64,000 nt of DNA from Bacteroidaceae bacterium (GCA_017466325.1 JAFTUK010000005.1:62001-126000), one strand, 5' to 3'. Positions 24,443 to 32,424 are shown, counted from the first letter of the stretch. Notes: generated from the letters alone by a model not told the origin. Program-made: numbers and translations.

Positions 24443-24805
24443 TTACCACCCAAGTAATTCGTTCCAACTTCTACCAGTTTGATACTCCATGTCATAAATA
24501 TGAGAATCTGGATCTATAGAATATATGGTAACCTCGGAATCAGAATAGCCTTGCAAAATATATTTGAAGCCCATTTCGCAAACATTAAAATCTGTTTTAT
24601 GCAGTTCTTCTCCTAATGTCATCAAAGAGGTTCCCATAAGATATACGTGCATTAAGCAAGCATCACGGTTGTATTTGATTTTCACCTTATCTACCTTATG
24701 GCCACGTACTACAAAATTGGAAGGTTCAAAAGTCATGTATGTTCCATCATCACTTTTCTTAAATTTACTCAATCCATTTAAATTTATAAAATCTTCTACT
24801 TCCAT
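24443..24805 (-). CDS. Unrecognised small protein, second gene of AT-rich operon
   Basis: 120 residues starting MEVEDFIN, like the fourth gene of the operon. Alternating strands (VDKVKIKYNRDACLMHVYLM, EVTIYSID) suggest a beta-rich cytoplasmic fold. It is acidic and ends SWNELLGW. It starts 11 nt after the first gene's stop codon. Confidence 0.55.
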   Translation of the reverse strand: MEVEDFINLNGLSKFKKSDDGTYMTFEPSNFVVRGHKVDKVKIKYNRDACLMHVYLMGTSLMTLGEELHKTDFNVCEMGFKYILQGYSDSEVTIYSIDPDSHIYDMEYQTGRSWNELLGW

Positions 24806-24816
24806 AATGTAAGATA

Positions 24817-25176
24817 TTAATAATTACCATAGTATCTATTAACTTCCTGCTGTAATGATGCGTAATTCGACGAGTCTGACATTTTTGCACGAACACGCTT
24901 CATAACATCTTCATGTTGTGCTGGTTCAAATTCCTTGACAATACTATTCATAGCAACACATACGTTATACGTTATGTTGTCAATAGTTGAAGGTGTAATT
25001 CCAGCAAAAGCTCCCTGGCGATAGTATTCTAAGCACATATCGCAAGAGTACATAATGCATTCTTTAGCAACATCCATTATAAGGAGTTGTTTGGTGAAGT
25101 TGTTTGAAACTCGCTTGAGATTGTTAATAAGTTCAGGCTTAAATGCATTTTGCCACATTGGATTTATTTGCATCAT
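24817..25176 (-). CDS. Unrecognised small helical protein, first gene of AT-rich operon
   Basis: 119 residues; two adjacent ATG codons (25176 and 25173) could start it. It is helical, with DVAKECIMYSCDMCLEYYRQ matching ELERSFVMYATSFILEYKRQ of the sixth gene and a similar C-terminal EVNRYY/EVNRDY, so the two share a module. The gene heads the operon; its leader runs straight into the IS982 remnant end, so an element-derived promoter may drive the operon. Confidence 0.55.
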   Translation of the reverse strand: MMQINPMWQNAFKPELINNLKRVSNNFTKQLLIMDVAKECIMYSCDMCLEYYRQGAFAGITPSTIDNITYNVCVAMNSIVKEFEPAQHEDVMKRVRAKMSDSSNYASLQQEVNRYYGNY

Positions 25177-25185
25177 ACAATATCT

Positions 25186-26016
25186 TAACGTGAGTTAAAC
25201 GAAATATAACTGCTTATAAATTTGGTGATTAGCGAAAATTGTTGTATCTTCATAGTTCTCAATTACAAAGAAATACAAAACAATAATCGCTATGATCACT
25301 GAAGACAAAGTTACTGAATTATTCTGTATGGCAGATGATTTTTGCAAGTTTTTTGATAGAATGGTAGCAAAATATACGTTCAAGAGTACAGCAAAGAGTT
25401 CTTATCACCGTAATTCCACCATGTCAAAAGCAGAAATTATGCTCATAATAATACTGTTTCACGATTCCAACTATCGTTGTCTTAACCAACATTTCTATCA
25501 GGAGCACGTCTGCAAACATTTGCGTCATCTATTTCCTAAAGTTGTTTCGTATAACCGTTTCGTTGAGTTAGAAAGGGAGGTTGCACTCCCACTGGCATTG
25601 TTCATCAAAAAGGTCCTTTTAGGCAAGTGTACGGGTATAAGTTTTGTGGACAGCACACCGCTTCGTGTCTGCCGCAACCAAAGAATACATATTCACAAGA
25701 CGTTCAAAGGCATAGCGCAAAGAGGGAAGTGTTCCATGGGATGGTTCTTTGGTTTCAAACTGCATTTGATTTGTAACGAAAAGGGATAACTGCTAAACTT
25801 CATGATAACACCAGGTGACATTGATGATAGAGAACCATTGAAATATGAGGCCTTTATGAACCTTATTTATGGCAAGTTGGTCGGGGACAAGGACTACATT
25901 CGTAGGGAACTATTTCAAAGACTCTTTGTAAATGGCATACAACTTATCACTAAACTCAAAAGCAACATGAAAGGCGCTTTAATGAGTGTATCATACATAC
26001 TTCTACTTCGTAAGAG
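25186..26016 (+). mobile_element. Decayed IS982-family insertion sequence
   Basis: The left boundary is taken at TAACGTGAGTT, the sequence that recurs inverted at 21822. The transposase reading frame (25292 on) is recognisable as IS982. Similarity ends at about 26016, so the 3' part and right inverted repeat are missing. Confidence 0.7.
25292..26016 (+). pseudogene. IS982-family transposase, nonsense-mutated and 3'-truncated
   Basis: The frame contains FVDSTPLRVC, IHKTFKGIAQRGKCSMGWFF and GFKLHLICNEKG, then a stop (TAA at about 25787-25789) where the family has Glu or similar (GAA to TAA is one change). It resumes in the same frame with LLNFMITPGDIDDREPLKYE and LVGDKDYIRRELF, GIQLITKLKSNMKGALM and LLLRKRAI. 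After that the usual IETVNDxLKN region is replaced by unrelated sequence. The DDE residues D of FVDST and D of VGDK remain. The element cannot transpose by itself. Confidence 0.88.
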
Positions 26017-26085
26017 GGCGATAACTTTGCGTGAAAAAATGCTTTTATCTCACACAAAGGACGCAAAGCTCGCAGACAATGCAAA

Positions 26086-26120
26086 ACGGAGAACAGGAGG
26101 TTTTACCTTCCATTCTCCGT
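26086..26120 (-). terminator. Terminator-like hairpin downstream of the DUF1254-type lipoprotein gene
   Basis: ACGGAGAA pairs with TTCTCCGT around an inner AGGTTTTACCT-like stem, about 38 nt after the stop at 26158. On the minus strand it is followed by TTTGCATTG. Confidence 0.5.
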
Positions 26121-26157
26121 TCTTTGTTTAGCAATTTGTAAAAATCCCGTTCCTTAC

Positions 26158-27201
26158 TCAGTCCTCATATTCAAGTTCGGGATGAACCCAGGTGCCATTG
26201 AAATAGGGTTCCTGAGGCAAGTACAGGCGCAGGAGGTATGTCCACCCGGGGATTATCTCCAAATAATTGGAAGCTTCCTTGTCCTCACCACCGAAGTGTA
26301 TGGTATACGAACCGTCGGGGTTGGCCTCGGCAAAGGAGCTGTTCACATTGTATGGGTCGCCCTGCGGGTATCCCTGGGCATCGTAAATGGTGATTGACCA
26401 GAAGGCATTGTCGGCAACAGGCACATCCTTGAGTGTGAGGGTGCAAGGTTTGTCGTTTTCGGGAATACGACTCAGATAGACAGCCTGGTCAGAGGTGAAA
26501 CCGCCCCATCCGTATGCCACGCCACAATTGTGCTGCTCTTGTGTTAGGGTGCCCTTCTTGCCAAACAACTGGTCGGAGGTGTAGTGCTTTTCATTTGTTA
26601 TGTTGAGATACTTCTGGCGCATAGCCAATACCTCATCCATATTCCACACTTCTTTAGGCTGGTAGGAACCCTTGTCTTCCTGGGTCAGTTGTATCTGGTC
26701 CTGCAATTCTGTGACAATTGCCATATCGGCCTCGTCGCGCATGTTCACCTGTGTGCGAATCATGACAAACACATACCTTGACCCCATAGCCTCCTGTGTG
26801 ATGGTGTAAGTGCCAGGTTTGTTGATGGCCATAGGGTTGTAGTGCTCCTCCGTAACAAACCATGCGCTTTGGTAGCGGCCGTTGGTTTCCGGCATTGTAA
26901 GCGTGGCATCGCAATTAAGGTCAAGCAGGCACATGGAATAGCGTGTGTCGAAGTTGATACGCATCACGGTCTTGTCTGCCGGGTCGGAACTGTGCCTGTT
27001 ATGAAGCAGGGTTCCTGTTCCGCTACCTCCGCTCTGAGCAATAATTCGGTCCCTGTAGTCGGCAAATATAATCTGTGTCTCTGCCAGGGCATAGTTCTCG
27101 TCCGTAACGATGTCATACTTTGCCTCAGGAATGTCAGGCTCGTTGGAGCATCCTATCATAGCCATTAGCATGGCACATGAGAAAATCCATTTTAGTTTCA
27201 T
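26158..27201 (-). CDS. DUF1254/DUF1214-family lipoprotein
   Basis: 347 residues. A lipoprotein signal (MIGC, Cys18) is followed by a domain with YNPMAINKPGTYTITQEAMG and the C-terminal DUF1214 pattern (PVADNAFWSITIYDAQGYPQ, DGSYTIHFGG, YLRLYLPQEPYFNG-like ending). The family is secreted or periplasmic and of unknown function. It has its own -7 element at 27227-27234 and stands alone between the IS remnant and the toxin-antitoxin pair. Confidence 0.8.
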   Translation of the reverse strand: MKLKWIFSCAMLMAMIGCSNEPDIPEAKYDIVTDENYALAETQIIFADYRDRIIAQSGGSGTGTLLHNRHSSDPADKTVMRINFDTRYSMCLLDLNCDATLTMPETNGRYQSAWFVTEEHYNPMAINKPGTYTITQEAMGSRYVFVMIRTQVNMRDEADMAIVTELQDQIQLTQEDKGSYQPKEVWNMDEVLAMRQKYLNITNEKHYTSDQLFGKKGTLTQEQHNCGVAYGWGGFTSDQAVYLSRIPENDKPCTLTLKDVPVADNAFWSITIYDAQGYPQGDPYNVNSSFAEANPDGSYTIHFGGEDKEASNYLEIIPGWTYLLRLYLPQEPYFNGTWVHPELEYED

Positions 27202-27226
27202 AAGCGTAATTATTAGTGTTTTGAGG

Positions 27227-27234
27227 CAAAGGTA
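27227..27234 (-). promoter_or_regulatory. Putative -7 element of the DUF1254-type gene
   Basis: TACCTTTG on the minus strand, 26-33 nt upstream of the start codon at 27201. Confidence 0.6.
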
Positions 27235-27316
27235 ATGAATAGTTAGGATTAACAGTGCATATTTACATTTATTATGGCATAATTAAGATAAATTTTGCAT
27301 CTTGCTTCTGCCCCCC

Positions 27317-27342
27317 CTCACACCTTCAGGAATATCTTGTGG
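27317..27342. repeat. Direct repeat flanking the toxin-antitoxin genes, left copy
   Basis: A 26-bp sequence beginning CTCACACCTTCAGG recurs at 28277-28302 with a single mismatch (T/C). The copies bracket the PIN/RelB pair. Confidence 0.8.
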
Positions 27343-27404
27343 CGATAGAGGAAGTAAAGGAACAGCCACCACACCAGTACGTATGCCGTCCAGTATGCCA
27401 GAGC
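27318..27404 (-). pseudogene. 3'-terminal fragment of a membrane acyltransferase-like gene
   Basis: After an in-frame stop the minus strand encodes 28 residues: ALAYWTAYVLVWWLFLYFLY followed by RHKIFLKV and a stop. This resembles the last transmembrane helix and basic tail of multipass DUF5009/HGSNAT-like or similar membrane proteins. The rest of the gene is absent. The assignment is weak because only one helix is left. Confidence 0.45.
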
Positions 27405-27425
27405 CTAGAGGTTTTCGGGAACATG

Positions 27426-27833
27426 CTAAGTTCTTTTCAATATTTCAAGCATTTCTGCTGGTGTTACGACAATGGGAGTGCGAGGGAAATGCTTGGTATT
27501 GCCAGTAATCAGGTAGGCGTCGTCCTTGGAAAGGGCCACTTCATAGAAGACAGCATCCTTTGGGTCGGGAAAGACTTCTTCACTATGTGTACGCCCCGGG
27601 CGAATGGACCTATGTTCGATGGCCAGGATGACAGAATTGACCAACTCTTCAGGAAAACGGAATTTTGGCCGATGCAGTACGTCGGTATACTCATTGATAA
27701 TGTCATCGTTGAGCAAAGGTGTTATTCTGCTTTGGAATAAAGCTTCAAGAATCTTTACCGTGGCTGCTTCCGGGTTACGGGTGAGTAGGGCAGAGACAAT
27801 GACATTAGTGTCTATAACGGCAAAGACCTTCAT
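27426..27833 (-). CDS. PIN-domain toxin (type II toxin-antitoxin)
   Basis: 135 residues. The PIN fold is complete: VIDTNVIVSALL (D8, N10), NDDIINEYTDVLHRP (E48), FPDPKDAVFYEVAL (D90, D93) and a final strand LITGNTKHFP. This is the COG1569-type group of PIN toxins, presumed Mg-dependent ribonucleases. The start overlaps the stop of the upstream antitoxin gene by 4 nt (ATGA-type), as expected of a toxin-antitoxin pair. Confidence 0.87.
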   Translation of the reverse strand: MKVFAVIDTNVIVSALLTRNPEAATVKILEALFQSRITPLLNDDIINEYTDVLHRPKFRFPEELVNSVILAIEHRSIRPGRTHSEEVFPDPKDAVFYEVALSKDDAYLITGNTKHFPRTPIVVTPAEMLEILKRT

Positions 27834-28123
27834 TTCTCCAAGCGTGATTGTTGAATCTCGTAGTTGATTTCTTCCTCGTTCAACAAGGGCAACTCTCCTG
27901 CTTCTGCCATCTTTCGCATAGCGGTAAAGGCAGCGTAGCCTGATGCAGAAACGTCCGTAGGCATGTCTCCCCTTATCTCAAACGGAATCTTGCCACGTTG
28001 TACCACGGCTTTTGCAAATACGTTCATAGCCGTGTTTGCACTCATGCCAAACTGAGCACACAATGCATCGAAGGTTGCCTTCAATTGCGAATCCATTCTA
28101 ACCGTCATTGAAACTTGTCCCAT
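27830..28123 (-). CDS. RelB/DinJ-type antitoxin
   Basis: 97 residues. The N-terminus has the ribbon-helix-helix pattern VSMTVRMDSQLKATFDALCA and FGMSANTAMNVFAKAVV, with IPFEIR following, as in RelB/DinJ antitoxins. The C-terminus (about 60-97) would wrap the toxin. DinJ-type antitoxins are usually paired with RelE/YafQ toxins; here the partner is a PIN protein. It probably represses its own promoter at 28170-28177. Confidence 0.85.
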   Translation of the reverse strand: MGQVSMTVRMDSQLKATFDALCAQFGMSANTAMNVFAKAVVQRGKIPFEIRGDMPTDVSASGYAAFTAMRKMAEAGELPLLNEEEINYEIQQSRLEK

Positions 28124-28169
28124 AGTCGCCTGTCCTTTCTATTTGTCTGTTTTCATGAATTATTTGTTG

Positions 28170-28177
28170 CAAATATA
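28170..28177 (-). promoter_or_regulatory. Promoter and operator region of the toxin-antitoxin pair
   Basis: TATATTTG on the minus strand, 47-54 nt before the antitoxin start. Partly symmetric TTTCATGA elements on either side (28151-28159 and 28184-28192) could be the antitoxin binding sites. Confidence 0.5.
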
Positions 28178-28276
28178 GTGTTATTTCATGACAAACATGA
28201 TGTTTTTCGCATAAACTTATGCCAAGTTGAGTGAAATTTACGTCAAATTGGCGTCGTTGGCTCCCGTTCTCCTCTG

Positions 28277-28302
28277 CTCACACCTTCAGGAATATCCTGT
28301 GG
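28277..28302. repeat. Direct repeat flanking the toxin-antitoxin genes, right copy
   Basis: 25 of 26 bases match 27317-27342. On the minus strand it encodes the same IFLKV-stop ending as the acyltransferase-like fragment. The remaining sequence to 28382 holds no gene. Confidence 0.8.
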
Positions 28303-28382
28303 AGGTAGGGGGGAGCGCTGGAATATTCTGTGGTTAAAGTTATAAAGAATAAGTTTATAAATCTTAATATGCCATGCTTTTC

Positions 28383-28414
28383 TTTTGTAGGTTGGGCAAA
28401 AAGCGTTAACTTTG
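28383..28414 (+). promoter_or_regulatory. Promoter of the acetyltransferase operon
   Basis: TTTTG at 28383-28387, a 19-bp spacer and TAACTTTG at 28407-28414, followed by a leader of about 55 nt to the ATG at 28473. Confidence 0.75.
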
Positions 28415-28472
28415 ACATCGGAGAATGTCAGTCTCCATTATATATAAACGCACGCATACACACACGAGTATC

Positions 28473-29054
28473 ATGAACAACAAACCCATCCCCTCGGACG
28501 AGTTCCGCAAGATGATAGCCGGCGAGGAGTATTCTGCTATAGATCCGGTCATGCTGGAGGAACTGAACAGGGTGAAGGACCTCTGCTGGGAGTACAACCA
28601 GTTGCGCCCAACCTTGCTGAGGGAAAGGCATGACAAGTTGCAGGAGATACTGGGGCGTTGCCACGAGGACACGTTCATCGTGCAGCCTTTTTATTGCGAC
28701 TATGGGCGCAACATCCGTGTGGGCAAGGGTTTCTTTGCCAACTTCAACTTCACGGTACTGGACGAGGCCCACGTCACCATAGGCGACGATTGCTTCATAG
28801 GCCCCAACGTGGCCATCTATACGGCATGCCATAGCACCGACCCCAAGGAACGCAACACCAGGCGCGAGTGGGCGCGCCCCGTCACCATAGGGCATAATTG
28901 CTGGATAGGGGGTAGCGTCACCATCCTGCCGGGCGTGACCATCGGCCACAACTGCACCATCGGTGCCGGTAGCGTGGTGGTGGATGACATTCCCGACGGC
29001 AGCATCGCCGTGGGCAATCCCTGCCGGGTAATAAAGAAGGTCCCCCTGGAATAA
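28473..29054 (+). CDS. Maltose/galactoside O-acetyltransferase-like protein (left-handed beta-helix)
   Basis: 193 residues from the ATG at 28473. The N-terminal helical Mac domain (MIAGEEYSAIDPVMLEELNR) leads into hexapeptide repeats (VTIGDDCFIGPNVAIY, CWIGGSVTILPGVTIGHNCT). The catalytic His of the family is in YTACHSTDP (H120), and the ending GNPCRVIKKVP is diagnostic. It transfers acetyl from acetyl-CoA to a sugar; the acceptor is unknown. It is the first gene of a three-gene operon that also contains an acetyl esterase, so acetylation and deacetylation functions are co-located. Confidence 0.9.
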   Translation: MNNKPIPSDEFRKMIAGEEYSAIDPVMLEELNRVKDLCWEYNQLRPTLLRERHDKLQEILGRCHEDTFIVQPFYCDYGRNIRVGKGFFANFNFTVLDEAHVTIGDDCFIGPNVAIYTACHSTDPKERNTRREWARPVTIGHNCWIGGSVTILPGVTIGHNCTIGAGSVVVDDIPDGSIAVGNPCRVIKKVPLE

Positions 29055-29063
29055 GAGACGGAT

Positions 29064-29429
29064 ATGGATATAGAAAGCGTCAGAGACTACTGCCTGTCCC
29101 TGCCATTGGCAACGGAGGACTTCCCCTTCGACGAGACAACCTTGGCGTTCCGTGTCTGCGGCAAGATATTTGCCATGATAGACTTGGAGCGTACCGAGTG
29201 GTTCGTGCTGAAGTGTGATCCCGACCGTGCCATAGAACTACGCGAACAACATGCCGAGATTTCGCCGGCATGGCATATGAACAAGAAACACTGGAACCAA
29301 CTGAACCTCTACGGCCTTCTGCCCGACGGGTTGGTGCGCTCGCTCATCCGCCATAGTTATGTCATGGTGGTGCGCAAACTGCCCAAGGCCGTCAGAGAGG
29401 CCAATCCGCAGGTAAATATAAACGAATAG
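29064..29429 (+). CDS. MmcQ/YjbR-family protein
   Basis: 121 residues with the family pattern VRDYCLSLPLATEDFPFDET, LAFRVCGKIFAMIDLE and WHMNKKHWNQLNL. The fold is a small alpha/beta double-wing domain proposed to bind DNA; function unproven. It starts 9 nt after the acetyltransferase and ends 27 nt before the esterase. Confidence 0.88.
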   Translation: MDIESVRDYCLSLPLATEDFPFDETTLAFRVCGKIFAMIDLERTEWFVLKCDPDRAIELREQHAEISPAWHMNKKHWNQLNLYGLLPDGLVRSLIRHSYVMVVRKLPKAVREANPQVNINE

Positions 29430-29456
29430 CATTATAGAAACTTCCTATAACCAACC

Positions 29457-31529
29457 ATGAAAAGAACCATCCTCCTGTTTTCCCTGCTTGTGACCCTCGT
29501 GTCGGCACATGCACAGAAGAAAATCCGTGTGGCTTGCGTGGGCAACAGCATCACCTACGGCTACACCTTGCCCGACCGCGAACAGAATGCCTATCCATTC
29601 AAGTTGCAGAAAATGCTGGGCGATGCCTACGAGGTGGGCAACTTCGGGCACTCCGGTGCCACGCTTCTGAACAAGGGACACCGGCCCTACACCAAGGTGA
29701 AGGAGTACGAGCAGGCACTGGCCTTTGCCGGCGACATCGTTGTCATCCACTTGGGTATCAACGATACCGATCCCCGCAACTGGCCCAACTATCAGGACGA
29801 GTTCATAGGTGACTACCGTGCCCTCATCCAGTCCTTCCGCAAGGCAAATCCCAAAGCACGTATCCTCATAGCACGCATGACACCTCTGTCCGACAGGCAC
29901 CGCCGTTACGAGTCGGGCACACGCGACTGGCACGAACAGATACAGGAGGCCATTGCCTGTGTGGCGCGTGCCGAGAAGGTGCAGATGATAAACTTCTTCG
30001 AACCCCTGCATCCCTATCCCTACATCCTGGAGGATGCCGTACATCCTAATGTGGAGGGTGCGCAGATGCTGGCGGAAATCGTCTATAAGGGCATTACCGG
30101 CAACTACGGAGGTCTGCAGATGTCGCCCTTCTACACCGACAACATGGTGCTGCAATACGGGCGCGACCTCCTCATCCAGGGTACGGCAAATGCCGGAGAC
30201 AAGGTAACCCTGTCCATAGCAGGGCAGAAGCACCGCACCATGGCTGATACCGACGGACAGTGGCATGTCACGCTCTCTCCTCTGGCTCCTGGCGGTCCAT
30301 ATACCATGAGGGTAGAGGCCGGCGGAAAGGAACTCCAGTACAATAACGTGCTTGCCGGCGAGGTGTGGCTATGCTCCGGCCAGTCAAACATGGAGTTCAT
30401 GCTCAACCAGTCGGCTACAGGCAGGGAGGACATCCCCTTGGCCAATAACCCCAACATCCGCCTCTACGACATGAAGGCCCGCTGGCGCACCAACCCCGTG
30501 GAGTGGGATGCCTCAGTGCTCGACTCCCTGAACCATCTGCAATATTTCCGCGACACGGAGTGGACGGAGTGCACGCCGCAAACGGCGGCCCGCTTCTCTG
30601 CCATAGCCTATCACTTCGGACGTATGCTTCAGGACAGTCTCCAGGTGCCCATAGGACTTATCTGCAATGCCGTGGGAGGTTCGCCCACCGAGGCATGGGT
30701 ATCGCGCCGCATGCTCGAGTTCGAGTTTCCTGCCATCCTTCGCAACTGGACGCAGAACGATTTCATACAGCCTTGGGTGCGTGAACGTGCGGCACAGAAC
30801 GTGCGCAAGTCTGCCAACAAGTTCCAGCGACATCCCTACGAACCATGCTATCTCTTTGAGTCCGCCATATTGCCCATGGAGCAGTTCCCCATACGTGGTG
30901 TCATCTGGTATCAGGGCGAGTCGAATGCGCACAACATAGAGGCGCATGAACATCTCTTCCCACGCCTCGTGCGCAGTTGGCGGGATTATTGGCAGGATGC
31001 CGACATGCCTTTCTATTATGTCCAACTCTCCAGCCTTAACCGTCCTTCGTGGCCTTTGTTCCGCGACAGCCAGCGCCGTATGCTCGCCACTATCAACAAT
31101 GTGGGTATGGCCGTGTCCTCCGACAAGGGCAACCCCACCGACGTGCATCCCACACATAAACGCGAGGTAGGGCAGCGCCTGGCTTGCCTGGCTCTGAACG
31201 ACACCTATGGTTTCCGCCATGTGGTGCCCTCAGGCCCTCTCTTCCGCAATGTGGAATTCCGCAAGGGCATGGCATACGTAAGTTTCGATCATGCCGACGG
31301 CCTCCGTCCTGCCAACGAGGGCGAGGAACTCCTAACCTTCGAGATAGCCGGCGAGGACCGTACTTTCCACCCTGCCAAGGCCGTGGTATTGGAGGATGGC
31401 AAGGTGAAGGTGTGGAGCAAGGAAGTAAAGCACCCCACCATCGTCCGCTATGGATGGCAACCCTACACCAAAGCCAACCTCGTAAACTCCGCCGGCTTGC
31501 CTGCCTCCACCTTCCGTTCGGACTTTTGA
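29457..31529 (+). CDS. Two-domain esterase: SGNH hydrolase plus sialate O-acetylesterase
   Basis: 690 residues. A signal peptide (MKRTILLFSLLVTLVSAHA) is followed by an SGNH/GDSL domain (about 22-215) with GNSITYG (Ser31), GINDTD (Asn102) and DAVHPNVEG, then a second esterase domain (about 225-690) with CSGQSNMEF, WYQGESNAHN and DVHPTHKREV, as in SASA/SIAE-type sialate O-acetylesterases. Similar double-domain sialate 9-O-acetylesterases are known in Bacteroidota (EstA/NanS type). It removes O-acetyl groups from sialic acids or other glycans so that glycosidases can proceed. A bidirectional terminator follows. Confidence 0.88.
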   Translation: MKRTILLFSLLVTLVSAHAQKKIRVACVGNSITYGYTLPDREQNAYPFKLQKMLGDAYEVGNFGHSGATLLNKGHRPYTKVKEYEQALAFAGDIVVIHLGINDTDPRNWPNYQDEFIGDYRALIQSFRKANPKARILIARMTPLSDRHRRYESGTRDWHEQIQEAIACVARAEKVQMINFFEPLHPYPYILEDAVHPNVEGAQMLAEIVYKGITGNYGGLQMSPFYTDNMVLQYGRDLLIQGTANAGDKVTLSIAGQKHRTMADTDGQWHVTLSPLAPGGPYTMRVEAGGKELQYNNVLAGEVWLCSGQSNMEFMLNQSATGREDIPLANNPNIRLYDMKARWRTNPVEWDASVLDSLNHLQYFRDTEWTECTPQTAARFSAIAYHFGRMLQDSLQVPIGLICNAVGGSPTEAWVSRRMLEFEFPAILRNWTQNDFIQPWVRERAAQNVRKSANKFQRHPYEPCYLFESAILPMEQFPIRGVIWYQGESNAHNIEAHEHLFPRLVRSWRDYWQDADMPFYYVQLSSLNRPSWPLFRDSQRRMLATINNVGMAVSSDKGNPTDVHPTHKREVGQRLACLALNDTYGFRHVVPSGPLFRNVEFRKGMAYVSFDHADGLRPANEGEELLTFEIAGEDRTFHPAKAVVLEDGKVKVWSKEVKHPTIVRYGWQPYTKANLVNSAGLPASTFRSDF

Positions 31530-31591
31530 GAACGGATATTTGCGATTGAGCGAGAGCATAATGTTTACCGGATACCAATAGATATAAATAA

Positions 31592-31629
31592 AGCGAGGCA
31601 CACCCCGAAAGGGTAGTGCCTCGCTATTT
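31592..31629. terminator. Bidirectional terminator
   Basis: A perfect 10-bp stem AGCGAGGCAC/GTGCCTCGCT (31592-31601, 31616-31625) with ATTTTGT on the plus side and TTTATTTATA on the minus side, between the convergent esterase and DUF1349 genes. Confidence 0.85.
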
Positions 31630-31711
31630 TGTCCGAGTTTTCCGAGTGCTCAGAGTTATCCGCTCACGCTCATCGGGCTAAAGCAGTCTTGGAGTCCTCA
31701 GAAAAACCTCC

Positions 31712-32362
31712 TTACTGATTCTTCTTCAACCATTCCTGTCGGCGCAGGTCGGGCAGGTGCTTTATGCTGAAGTGCTCGAACTTGGCCTTGAAACCGTCAC
31801 CGTCGGGCGAGGCGGCCATGAGACCTACCATCACGGGAGTGTTGTCCTGCATCCAGCAATTACGCATCATGATATACTCCTTGTCGTCGAACGAATAGAA
31901 TACCTCCACGGCATCCAGTCGGCGCACGGCCTTTATCCACACGAAGGGGACAGGCTTGTCAAGTTGTACCACGCTCCAGTCGCTGGTGTGGTGGGTCACC
32001 ACGGCGCTCAGGTTGTACTTGCCGTCCACGTACTCAATGCCTGTCTTCAGGTAGTTTTCGTGGTCGATGCGTATCATCAGCCCTGCCTGGTCGAAACGGG
32101 TCTTGTACTCGCCGGACACCTTCACCTTCACTTCAAACTCTCCGCCTCTAAGGGTGTAGAGGAACGGGGCATCGTCCACCGTGAAACCATAGTGCGAGAT
32201 GCGCCAGTAATCGCTCTGTGGCGTTACGTCCATCAGGAGTGTCCCATCCTTGATTTCCCAACTTTCGGGTTCGTTGAACCACTGCATTTTTTCCAATGTC
32301 TGTGCCATAGTCATAACGCTCAGCAGCATGGCTGCCATCGAGCATAATATTTTTCTTGTCAT
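31712..32362 (-). CDS. DUF1349 family secreted protein
   Basis: 216 residues: a signal peptide (about 1-20), then the concanavalin A-like DUF1349 domain (SDYWRISHYGFTVDDAPFLY, FDQAGLMIRIDHENYLKTGI, DWSVVQLDKPVPFVWIKAVR). The family binds or modifies carbohydrates in some cases, but its activity is not established. It follows the M28 peptidase gene on the same strand; a hairpin repeat lies between. Confidence 0.85.
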   Translation of the reverse strand: MTRKILCSMAAMLLSVMTMAQTLEKMQWFNEPESWEIKDGTLLMDVTPQSDYWRISHYGFTVDDAPFLYTLRGGEFEVKVKVSGEYKTRFDQAGLMIRIDHENYLKTGIEYVDGKYNLSAVVTHHTSDWSVVQLDKPVPFVWIKAVRRLDAVEVFYSFDDKEYIMMRNCWMQDNTPVMVGLMAASPDGDGFKAKFEHFSIKHLPDLRRQEWLKKNQ

Positions 32363-32424
32363 ATTTCAGTTTTTCGTTTGCTCGGAGTAATCGGAGTGTG
32401 CCCCGGGTACTTGTTGCTCTTTAT

